This document shows positions 1 through 10,758 of a DNA stretch of 64,000 nucleotides, piece after piece. Source of the DNA: Calliopsis andreniformis (taxonomy: Eukaryota; Arthropoda; Insecta; Hymenoptera; Andrenidae); NCBI RefSeq assembly GCF_051401765.1, contig NW_027480423.1, forward strand, positions 13,020,001 to 13,084,000, written 5' to 3'. Both the position numbers and the translations under genes were made by a program. Below the pieces are notes generated by a model. The model was not told the origin of the DNA, ran no database searches, and saw only the letters and a program-made list of their open reading frames with translations. How positions within the stretch are numbered: position 1 is the stretch's first letter; each line of letters starts with the position of its first letter.

Positions 1-47
1 CACTTGGGTGAAGCCTAGGTTTTCCGGAACGTAGAAAAGGCCATAAC

Positions 48-126
48 TTTCACACTGGTGGAAATTATTCGATTTATACAATGGAAAAACTGTTCTATTT
101 ATTTTGAGTTTTATGTTTCGCGCGTT
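48..126 (+). repeat. CAATGG/CGCGCG monomer subfamily (example)
   Basis: A distinct monomer type with GATTTATACAATGG in place of GTTTTATACGATGG, then CTGTTCTATTTATTTTG and TATGTTTCGCGCGTTG. It often follows a GCACTAGGGTGAAGCC and GGCCATAACTTTC or AGACCATAAC variant. It recurs through the whole main block, for example near 1,390, 2,390, 3,890, 4,880, 5,710, 7,700, 8,860, 11,850, 13,010, 15,500, 17,330, 22,140, 33,250, 39,720, 40,880, 44,870, 48,690, 52,340, 54,640 and 60,440. It loses both the CENP-B-like match and the TCGT/ACGA dyad. Confidence 0.8.
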
Positions 127-289
127 GACTTCTAAGGCCCTAACTATTCGATCTGGTGGAGCATCGCCCTAGGGTGAAGCCTAGGTTGCCCGGAAAGTAG
201 AAATGTCCATAACTTTCATACTGGTTGCATTTATTCGTTTTATACGATGGAAAAACTGTTGTATTTATACTGTATTTTATGCTTCTGAC
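124..289 (+). repeat. Representative 166-bp monomer with landmarks
   Basis: One unit chosen as a reference. It carries the 8-bp palindrome CCCTAGGG at 167-174 and the 6-bp palindrome CCTAGG at 180-185. The GAAATG...CATAACTTTC word lies at 200-217, here with the variant GTCC in place of GACC. The ATTCG...CGATG element lies at 233-249, followed by ACTGTTGTATTT from 256. A typical unit has ~42% GC, about seven CpG sites, a GC-rich first part and an AT-rich second part. The starting point is arbitrary, since a tandem repeat has no natural first base. Confidence 0.9.
233..249 (+). other. CENP-B-box-like and dyad-symmetric element (example)
   Basis: ATTCGTTTTATACGATG fits the essential positions of the mammalian CENP-B box (TTCG, a central A, then CGGG) at seven of nine bases; the last two are AT instead of GG. 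The core also forms the inverted repeat TCGT-TTTAT-ACGA. The same 17 bases recur in a large share of monomers, for example at 896-912. Other subfamilies alter it (TTCGATTTATACAATGG, TTCCTGTTATACGATGG, TTCATTTTATACGATGG). The resemblance is seen; any protein binding is speculative. Confidence 0.35.
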
Positions 290-389
290 GTTGACTTCTA
301 ACGCACTAACTATTCGATCTGTTTGAGCAACGCCCTAGAGTGAAGCCTTGGTTTCCCGGAACATACAAATGACCATAGCCTTCACACTG

Positions 390-455
390 GTGGCTATTAT
401 TCGTCTTATTCGACGGAAAAACTGTTATATTTATAAGTACCTTATGCTTCTGGCG
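390..455 (+). repeat. TATAAGTACC monomer subfamily (example)
   Basis: A rare monomer type with TATTATTCGTCTTATTCGA, then CTGTTATATTTATAAGTACC and TTATGCTTCTGGCGTCG. TATAAGTACC starts at 432, 7069, 9724, 11217, 13872, 19679, 24823, 26316, 30132, 36437 and 37930, with a TATGAGTACC relative at 40581. The spacings reproduce the segmental duplication offsets (4148, 10453, 11614 and 19247), so this monomer is a convenient tag for array history. Confidence 0.85.
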
Positions 456-3400
456 TCGACTTCTAAGGCCCTAACTATTCGATCTGGTGGAGCAACGCCC
501 TAGGGTGAAGCCTAGGTTGCCCGGATGGTAGAAATGACCATAACTTTCATAGTGGTTGCAATTATTCGCTTTATACGATGGAAAAACTGTTGTATTTATA
601 TTGTATTTTCTGCTTCCGGCGTTGACTTCTGAGGCCCTAACTATCCGATCTGTTGGAGCAACGCCCTAGAGTGCAGCCTTGGTTTCCCGGAACGTAGAAA
701 TGACCATGACTTTCATACTGGTTGCAATTATTCGTTTTATACGATGGAAAAACTGTTCTATTTATTTTGTGTTTTATGATTCGCGCGTTGACTTCTAAGG
801 CCCTAACTATTCGATCTGGTGGGGCATCGCCCTAGGGTGAAGCCTATGTTGCCCGGAAATTAGAAATGTTCATAACTTTCATACTGGTTGCAATTATTCG
901 TTTTATACGATGGAAAAACTGTTGTATTTATACTGTATTTTATGCTTCTGACGTTGACTTCTAACGCACTATCTATTCGATCTGGTGGAGCAACGCCCTA
1001 GAGTGACGCCTAGGTTGCCCGGAACGTAGAAATGACCATACCTTTGGCACTGGTTGCTACTGTTCCTGTTATACGATGGAAAAGCTGGTTTATTTATATT
1101 GTATTTTATGCTTCTGGCGTTGACTTCTGAGGCCCTAACTATTCAATCTGTCGGAGCAACGCCCTAGGGTGAATCCTAGGTTGCCCGGTAAGTAGAAATG
1201 ACCATAACTTTCATACTGCTGGCATTATCCGTTTTATACGATGGAAAAACTGTTGTATTTATATTGTATTTTATGCTTCTGGCGTTCACTTCTTAGGCCT
1301 TAACTATTCGATATGGTGGAACAACGCACTAGGGTGAAACCTAGGTTGCCCGGAACGTAGAAAAGACCATACCTTTCACACTGGTAGAAATTATTCGATT
1401 TATACAATGGAAAATCTGTTCTATTTATTTTGTGTTTTATGTTTCGCGCGTTGACTTCTAAGGCCCTAACTATTCGATCTGGTGGAGCATCGCCCTATGG
1501 TGAAGCCTAGGTTGCCCGGAAAGTAGAAATGTCCATAACTTTCATACCGGTTGCAATTATTCGTTTTATACGATGGAAAAACTGTTGTATTTGTACTGTA
1601 TTTTACGCTTCTGACGTTGACTTCTAACGCACTATCTATTCGATCTGGTGGAGCAACGCCCTAGAGTGACGCCTAGGTTGCCCGGAACGTAGAAATGACC
1701 ATACCTTTCACACTGGTTGCTATTGTTCCTGTTATACGATGGAAAAGCTGTTGTATATATATTGTACCTTATGCTTCTGGCGATGACTTCTAAGGCCCTA
1801 ACTATTCGATCTGGTGGAGCAACGCCCTAGGGTGAAGCCTAGGTTGCCCGGATAGTAGAAATGACCATAACTTTCATAGTGGTTGCAATTATTCGTTTTA
1901 TACGATGGAAAAACTGTTGTATTTCTATTGTATTTCATGCTTCGCGCGTTGACTTCTAAGGCCCTAACCTTTCGATCTGGTGGAGCAACGCCCTAGAGTG
2001 GAACCTAGGTTGCCCGGAACGTAGAAATGACCATAACTTTCACACTGGTTGCAATTATTGATGTTATAGGATGGAAAACCTGTTGTATATATATTGTACC
2101 TTATGCTTCTGGCGTTGACTTCTAAGGCCCTAACCTTTCGATCTGGTGGAGCAACGCCCTAGAGTGAAGCGTAGGTGGCTCGGAACGTAGAAATGACCAT
2201 ACCTTTCACACTGGTTGCTATTGTTCCTGTTATACGATGGAAAAGCTGTTGTATTTGTATTGTACATTATGCTTCTGGCGTTGACTTCTAAGGCCTTAAC
2301 TATTCGATCTGGTGGAACAACGCACTAGGGTGAAGCCTAGGTTTTCCGGAACGTAGAAAAGACCATAACTTTCACACTGGTAGAAATTATTCGATTTATA
2401 CAATGGAAAAACTGTTCTATTTATTTTGAGATTTATGTTTCCCGCGTTGACTTCTAAGGCACTAACTATTCAATCTGTTGGAGCAACGCCCTAGTGTGAG
2501 TCCTAGGTTGCCCGGGAAGTAGATATGACCATTACTTTCATAACGGTTGCAATTATCCGTTTTATACGATGGAAAAACTGTTGTATTTATACTGTATTTT
2601 ATGCTTCTGGCGTTCACTTCTTGGGCCTTAAATATTCGATCTGGTGGAACGTCGCCCTAGAGTGAAGCCTAGGCTGCCCGGAACGTAGAAATGACCATAA
2701 CTTTCACACTGGTTGCAATTATTCGTTTTATACGATAGAAAAACTGTTGTATGTATACTGTATTTTATGCTTCTGACGTTGACTTCTAAGGCACTAACTA
2801 TTCGATCTGGTGGAGCAACGCCCAAGAGTGAAACCTAGGTTGCCCGGAACGTAGAAATGACCATTACTCTCACACTCTTTGCAATTATTCATTTTATACG
2901 ATGGAAAAGCTGTTGCATTTATATTGTATTTTATGCTTCTGGCGTTGACTTCTTAATCCCTAACTATTCGATCTGGTGGAGCAACGCCTTAGAGTGACGC
3001 CTAGGTTGCCCGGAACGTAGATATGACCATATCTTTCACACTGGTTGCAATTATTCGTTTTATACGATGGAAAAACTGTTGTACTTGTATTGTACATTAT
3101 GCTTCTGGCGTTGACTTCTAAGGCCCTAACTATTCGATCTGGTGGAGCAACGCCCTAGGGTGAAGCCTAGGTTGCCCGGAACGTAGAAATGACCATCACT
3201 TTCAAAGTGGTTGCAACTATCCCTGTTATATGACGGAAAAACTGTTGCATTTTTATTGCATTTTATGCTTCGGGCGCTGACTTCCAAGGCCCTAACTGTC
3301 CAATCTGTTGGAGCAACGCCCTAGGGTGAAGCCTACGTTGCCCGGAAAGTAGAAATGACCATAACTTTCATACTCGTTGCAATTATACGTTTTATACGAT

Positions 3401-5721
3401 GGAAAAGCTGTTGTATTTATATTGTATTTTATGCTTCTTGCGCTCACTTCTTAGGCCCTAACTGTTCGATATGGTGGAACATCGCCCTAGGGTGAAGCCT
3501 AGGTTTCCCGGAACGTAGAAATGTCCACAACTTTCATACTGGTTGCAATTACTCGTTTTATACGATGGAAGAACTGTTGTATTTATACTATATTTTATGC
3601 TTCTGACGTTGACTTCTAAGGCACTAACTGTTCGATCTGGTGGTGCAACGCCCTAGAGTGAAGCTTAGGTTGCCCGGAACATAGAAATGACCATAACCTT
3701 CACACTGGTTGCAATTATTCGTTTTATACGATGGAAAAACTGTTGTATTTATATTGTATTTTATGCTTCTGGCGTTCACTTCTTAGGCCTTAACTATTCG
3801 ATCTGGTGGACCAACGCACTAGGGTGAAGCCTAGGTTTCCCGGAACGTAGAAATGGCCATAACTTTCACACTGGTAGCAATTATTCGATTTATACAATGG
3901 AAAAACTGTTCTATTTATTTTGTGTTTTATGTTTCGCGCGTTGTCTTCTATGGCCCTAACTATTCGATCTAGTGGAGCAACGCCCTAGGGTGAAGCCTAG
4001 GTTGCCTGGAAAGTAGAAATGTCCATAACTTTCATACTGGTTGCAATTATTCGTTTTATACGATGGAAGAACTGTTGTATTTATACTGTATTTTATGCTT
4101 CTGACGTTGACTTCTAACGCACTAACTATTAGATGTGGTGGAGCAACGCCCTAGAGTGAAATCTAGGTTACCCGGAACGTATAAATGACCATTACTTTCA
4201 CACTCTTTGCAATTATTCATTTTATACGATGGAAAAGCTGTTGCATTTATATTGTATTTTATGCTTCTGGCGTTTACTTCTTGGGCCCTAACTATTCGAT
4301 CTGGTGGAGCAACGCCTTACAGAGACGCCTAGGTTGCCCGGAACGTAGAAATGACCATATCTTTCACACTGGTTGCTATTGTTTCTGTTATACGATGTAA
4401 AAGCTGTTGTTTTTATATTGTACCTTATGCTTCTGGCGTTGACTTCTAAGGCCCTAACTATTCGATCTGGTGGAGCAACGCCCTAGGCTGAAGCCTAGGC
4501 GGCCCGGAACGTAGAAATGACCATAACTTTCACACTGGTTGCAATTATTCGTTTTATACGATGGAAAAACTGTTGTGTTTATATTGTATTTTATGCTTCT
4601 GGCGTTCACTTCTTAGGCCCTAACTATTCGATCTGGTGGAACAACGCACTAGGGAGAATCCTAGGTTGCCCGGTAAGTAGAAATGACCATAACTTTCATA
4701 CTGGTGGCATTATCCGTTTTATACGATGGAAAAACTGTTGTATTTATATTGTATTTTATGCTTCTGGCGTTCACTTCTTAGGCCTTAACTATTCGATCTG
4801 GTGGAACAACGCACTAGGGTGAAGCCTAGGTTGCCCGGAACATAGAAAAGACCATACCTTTCACACTGGTAGAAATTATTCGATTTATACAATGGAAAAA
4901 CTGTTCTATTTATTTTGTGTTTTATGTTTCGCGCGTTGACTTCTAAGGCCCTAACTATTCGATCTGGTGGGGCATCGCCCTAGGGTGAAGCCTAGGTTGC
5001 CCGGAAATTAGAAATGTTCATAACTTTCATACTGGTTGCAATTATTCGTTTTATACGATGGAAAAACTGTTGTATTTATACTGTATTTTATGCTTCTGAC
5101 GTTGACTTCTAACGCACTATCTATTAGATCTGGTGGAGCAACGCCCTAGGGTGACGCCTAGGTTGCCCGGAACGTAGAAATGACCATACCTTTGACACTG
5201 GTTGCTACTGTTCCTGTTATACGATGGAAAAGCTGTTGCATTTATATTGTATTTTATGCTTCTGGCGTTGACTTCTTAGGGCCAAACTGTTCGATCTGGT
5301 GGAGCAACGCCTTAGAGTGACGCCTAGGCTGCCAGGAACGTAGAAATGACCATCACTTTCAAACTGGTTACAATTATTCCTGTTATACGATGGAAAAACT
5401 GTTGCATTTTTATTGCATTTTATTCTTCGGGCGTTGACTTCTAAGGACCTTACTATTCGATCTGGTGGAGCAACGCCCTAGGGTGAAGCCTAGGTTGCCC
5501 GGATAGTAGAAATGACCATAACTTTCATAGTGGTTGCAATTATTCGCTTTATACGATGGAAAAACTGTTGTATTTATATTGTATTTTATGCTTCCGGCGT
5601 TCACTTCTTAGGCCTTAACTATTCGATCTGGTGGAACAACGCACTAGGGTGAAGCCTGGGTTTTCCGGAACGTAGAAAAGACCATAACTTTCACACTGGT
5701 AGAAATTATTCGATTTATACA

Positions 5722-7857
5722 ATGGAAAAACTGTTCTATTTATTTTGAGTTTTATGTTTCGCGCGTTGACTTCTAAGGCCCTAACTATTCGATCTGGTGG
5801 AGCATCGCCCTAGGGTGAAGCCTAGGTTGCCCGGAAAGTAGAAATGTCCATAACTTTCATACTGGTTGCAATTATTCGTTTTATACGATGGAAAAACTGT
5901 TGTATTTATATTGTATTTTATGCTTCTGACGTTGACTTCTAAGGCACCAACTATTCGATCTGTTGGAGTAACGCCCTAGAGTGAAGCCTAGGTTGCCCGG
6001 AACGTAGAAATGACCATAACTTTCACACTGGTTGCAATTATTCGTTTTATACGATGGAAAAACTGTTGTATTTATATTGTATTATATGCTTCTGGCGTTC
6101 ACTTCTTAGGCCCTAACTATTCGATCCGGTGGAACAACGCCCTAGGGTGAAGCCTAGTTTGTCCGGATAGTAGAAATGACCATAACTTTCATAGTGGTTG
6201 CAATTAGTCGTTTTATACGATGGAAAAACTGTTGTATTTCTATTGTATTTTATGCTTCGCGCGTTGACTTCTAAGACCCTAACTATTCGATCTGGTGGAG
6301 CATCGCACCAGGGTGAAGCCTAGGTTGCCCTGAAAGTAGAAATGTCCATAACTTTCATACTGGTTGCAATTATTCGTTTTATACGATGGAAAAACTGTTG
6401 TATTTATACTGTATTTTATGCTTCTGACGTTGACTTCTAACGCACTAACTATTCGATCTGGTGGAGCAACGCCCTAGAGTGAAACCTAGGTTGCCCGGAA
6501 CGTGGAAATGACCATTACTTTCACACTCTTTGGAATTATTCATTTTATACGATGGAAAAGCTGTTGCATTTATATTGTATTTTATGCTTCTGGCGTTGAC
6601 TTCTTAGGCCCTAACTATTCGATCTGGTGGAGCAACGCCTTAGAGTGACGCCTAAGCTGCCCGGAACGTAGAAATGACCATCACTTTCAAACTGGTTACA
6701 ATTATTCCTGTTATACGATGGAAAAACTGTTGCATTTTTATTGCATTTTATTCTTCGGGCGTTGACTTCTAAGGACCTAACTATTCGATCTGGTGGAGCA
6801 ACGCCCTAGGGTGAAGCCTAGGTTGCCCGGAAAGTAGAAATGTCCATAACTTTCATACTGGTAGCAATTATTCGTTTTATACGATGGAAAAACTGTTGCA
6901 TTTTTATTGTATTTTATGCTTCTGGCGCTGACTTCTAAGGCCCTAACAATTCGATCTGTTTGAGCAACGCCCTAGAGTGGAGCCTTGGTTTCCCGGAACA
7001 TACAAATGACCATAGCCTTCACACTGGTGGCTATTATTCGTCTTATTCGACGGAAAAACTGTTATATTTATAAGTACCTTATGCTTCTGGCGTCGTCTTC
7101 TAAGGCCCTAACTATTCGATCTGGTGGGGCAACGCCCTAGGGTGAAGCCTAGGTTGCCCGGATAGTAGAAATGACCATAACTTTCATAGTGGTTGCAATT
7201 ATTCGCTTTATACGATGGAAAAACTGTTGTATTTATATTGTATTTTCAGCTTCCGGCGTTGACTTCTGAGGCCCTAACTATTCGATCTGTTGGAGCAACG
7301 CCCTAGAGTGCAGCCTTGGTTTCCCGGAACGTAGAAATGACCATGACTTTCATACTGGTTGCAATTATTCGTTTTATACGATGGAAAAACTGTTGTATTT
7401 ATATTGCATTTTATGCTTCTGACGTCGACTTCTGAGGCCCTAACTATTCAATCTGTTGGAGCAACGCCCTAGGGTGAATCCTAGGTTGCCCGGTAAGTAG
7501 AAATGACCATAACTTTCATACTGGTGGCAATTATCCGTTTTATACGATGGAAAAACTGTTGTAATTATATTGTATATTATGCTTCTGGCGTTCACTTCTT
7601 AGGCCTTAATTATTCGATCTGGTGGACCAACGCACTAGGGTGAAGCCTAGGTTTTCCGGAACGTAGAAAAGGCCATAACTTTCACACTGGTGGAAATTAT
7701 TCGATTTATACAATGGAAAAACTGTTCTATTTATTTTGAGTTTTATGTTTCGCGCGTTGACTTCTAAGGCCCTAACTATTCGATCTGGTGGAGCATCGCC
7801 CTAGGGTGAAGCCTAGGTTGCCCGGAAAGTAGAAATGTCCATAACTTTCATACTGGT
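5722..7857 (+). repeat. ~2.1-kb segment recurring at 24,969-27,104
   Basis: A constant offset of 19,247 bp links this stretch to 24,969-27,104, checked with the GTTGGAGTA monomer (5962 and 25209) and the TATAAGTACC marker (7069 and 26316). The left edge is where a CAATGG-type monomer begins to match, and the right edge is TACTGGTTGC here versus TACTGGTTAA. Much of it appears again in copy B (36.6-38.15 kb), and its second half appears in the 4,148-bp duplicate (10.76-12.0 kb). A few substitutions separate the copies, for example GCATCGCACCAGGG here for GCATCGCCCTAGGG. Confidence 0.8.
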
Positions 7858-10758
7858 TGCAATTATTCGTTTTATACGATGGTAAAACTGTTGTATTTAT
7901 ACTGTATTTTATGCTTCTGACGTTGACTTCTAACGCACTAACTATTCGATCTGGTGGAGCAACGCCCTAGAGTGAAACCTAGGTTGCCCGGAACGTAGAA
8001 ATGACCATCACTTTCAAACTGGTTACAATTATTCCTGTTATACGATGGAAAAACTGTTGTATTTTTGTTGCATTTGATGCTTCGGGCGTTGACTTCTAAG
8101 GCACTAACTATTCAATCTGTTGGAGCAACGCCCTAGGGTGAAGCCTAGGCTGCCCGGAAAGTAGAAATGTCCATAACTTTCATACTGGTTGCAATTATTC
8201 GTTTTATACGATGGAAAAGCTGTTGTATTTATATTGTATTTTATGCTTCTGACGTTGACTTCTAAGGTACCAACTATTCGATCTGTTGGAGCAACGCCCT
8301 AGAGTGAAGCCTAGGTTGCCCGGAACGTAGAAATGACCATAACTTTCACACTGGTTGCAATTACTCCTGTTATATGATGGAAAAACTGTTGTATTTTTAT
8401 TGCATTTGATGCTTCGGGCGTTGACTTCTAAGGCACTAACTATTCAATCTATTGGAGCAACGCCCTAGGGTGAATCCTAGGTTGCCCGGAAAGTAGAAAT
8501 GAAAATAACTTTCATACTGGTTGCAATTATCCGGTTTATACGATGGAAAAACTGTTGTATTTATATTGTATTTTATGCTTCTGGCGTTCACTTCTCAGGC
8601 ACTAACTTTTCAATCTGTTGGAGCAACGCCCTAGTGTGAATCCTAGGTTGCCCGGGAAGTAGATATGACCATTACTTTCATAATGGTTGCAATTATCTGT
8701 TTTATACGATGGAAAAACTGTTGTATTTATATTGTATTTTATGCTTCTGGCGTTCACTTCTTAGGCCTTAACTATTCGATCTGGTGGAACAACGCACTAG
8801 GGTGAAGCCTAGGTTGCCCGGAACATAGAAAAGACCATACCTTTCACACTGGTAGAAATTATTCGATTTATACAATGGAAAAACTGTTCTATTTATTTTG
8901 TGTTTTATGTTTCGCGCGTTGACTTCTAAGGCCCTAACTATTCGATCTGGTGGGGCATCGCCCTAGGGTGAAGCCTAGGTTGCCCGGAAATTAGAAATGT
9001 TCATAACTTTCATACTGGTTGCAATTATTCGTTTTATACGATGGAAAAACTGTTGTATTTATACTGTATTTTATGCTTCTGACGTTGACTTCTAACGCAC
9101 TATCTATTCGATCTGGTGGAGCAACGCCCTAGAGTGACGCCTAGGTTGCCCGGAACGTAGAAATGACCATACCTTTGACACTGGTTGCTACTGTTCGTGT
9201 TATACGATGGAAAAGCTGGTTTATTTATATTGTATTTTATGCTTCTGGCGTTGACTTCTAAGGCCCTAACTATTCGATCTGGTGGAGCATCGCCCTAGGG
9301 TGAAGCCTAGGTTGCCCGGAAAGTAGAAATGTCCATAACTTTCATATCGGTTGCAATTATTCGTTTTATACGATGGAAAAACTGTTGTATTTATATTGTA
9401 TTTTATGCTTCTGGCGTTCACTTCTTAGGCCCTAACTATTCGATCGGGTGGAACAACGCCCTAGAGCGGAGCTTAGGTTGCCCGGAACGTAGAAATGACC
9501 ATTACTTTCACACTCTTTGCAATTATTCATTTTATGCGATGGAAAAGCTGTTGCATTTTTATTGTATTTTATGCTTCTGGCGCTGACTTCTAAGGCCCTA
9601 ACAATTCGATCTGTTTGAGCAACGCCCTAGAGTGAAGCCTTGGTTTCCCGGAACATAGAAATGACCATGGCCTTCACACTGGTGGCTATTATTCGTCTTT
9701 TTCGATGGAAAAACTGTTATATTTATAAGTACCTTATGCTTCTGGCGTCGACTTCTAAGGCCCTAACTATTCAATCTATTGGAGCAACGCCCTAAGGTGA
9801 ATCCTAGGTTGCCCGTAAAGTAGAAATGAAAATAACTTTCATACTGGTTGCAATTATCCGGTTTATACGATGGAAAAACTGTTGTATTTATATTGTATTT
9901 TATGCTTCTGGCGTTCACTTCTTAGGCACTAACTTTTCAATCTGTTGGAGCAACGCCCTAGTGTGAATCCTAGGTTGCCCGGGAAGTAGATATGACCATT
10001 ACTTTCATAATGGTTGCAATTATCCGTTTTATACGATGGAAAAACTGTTTTATTTGTATTGTATTTTATGCTTCTGGCGTTCACTTCTTAGGCCTTAAAT
10101 ATTCGATCTGGTGGAACATCGCCCTAGAGTGAAGCCTAGACTGCCCGGAACGTAGAAATGACCATAACTTTCACACTGGTTGCAATTATTCGTTTTATAC
10201 GATAGAAAAACTGTTGTATGTATACTGTATTTTATGCTTCTGACGTTGACTTCTAAGGCACTAACTATTCGATCTGGTGGAGCAACGCCCAAGAGTGAAA
10301 CCTTGGTTGCCCGGAACGTAGAAATGACCATTACTCTCACACTCTTTGCAATTATTCATTTTATACGATGGAAAAGCTGTTGCATTTATATTGTATTTTA
10401 TGCTTCTGGCGTTGACTTCTTAGGCCCTAACTATTCGATCTGGTAGAGCAACGCCGTAGAGTGACGCCTAGGTTGCCCGGAACGTAGATATGACCATATC
10501 TTTCACACTGGTTGCTATTGTTCCTGTTATACGATGGAAAAGCTGTTGTATTTGTATTGTACATTATGCTTCTGGCGTTGACTTCTAAGGCCCTAACTGT
10601 TCGATATGGTGGAACATCGCCCTAGGGTGAAGCCTAGGTTTCCCGGAACGTAGAGATGACCATAACTTTCACAGTTGTAGCAATTATTCGATTTATACAA
10701 TGGAAAAACAGTTCTATTAGTTTTGTTTTTTATGTTTCGGGCGTTGACTTCTAAGGCA
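6611..10758 (+). repeat. 4,148-bp segmental tandem duplication, copy 1
   Basis: This 25-monomer segment is repeated immediately downstream at a constant offset of 4,148 bp. Matching checkpoints include the TATAAGTACC markers at 7069 and 11217 and at 9724 and 13872. I found three differences by eye: 7672 G versus 11820 A, 9341 T versus 13489 A, and 9381 A versus 13529 G. That implies near-identity and a recent origin. Upstream of 6,611 the two sequences differ (GGCCCTAAC here, GGCACTAAC before copy 2), which sets the left boundary. The length is 25 x 166 minus 2, so the exchange was in register. Confidence 0.9.

Noticed and set aside
131..146. GGCCCTAACTATT as a telomere-like CCCTAA repeat
   Set aside because: CCCTAA occurs once per monomer at most and is never in tandem, and it is replaced by CACTAA or CCTTAA in many units.
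238..246. TTTTATA as a TATA-box promoter
   Set aside because: It occurs in nearly every monomer as part of the AT-rich half, with no gene downstream.
4517..4822. The longest ORF (101 codons), with a hydrophobic repeated protein pattern
   Set aside because: It is long only because a few small monomer indels keep the frame open. The apparent protein repeat is the DNA repeat translated. There is no evidence of coding selection.
861..5250. A further 4,148-bp duplication suggested by GGAAATTAGAAATGTTC at about 854 and 5,002
   Set aside because: The offset holds only locally (about 750-1,090 versus 4,898-5,238). Sequence further out does not match at that offset, so it is a short paralogous stretch with a coincidental distance.
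9329..9586. Repeated ORFs of 64-101 codons on both strands, such as the 85-codon frame here and its copy at 13,477-13,734
   Set aside because: They lie wholly inside satellite monomers, recur only because the monomers recur, and shift frame at each 166-bp unit. They overlap on both strands and have no promoter or domain context. They are not genes.
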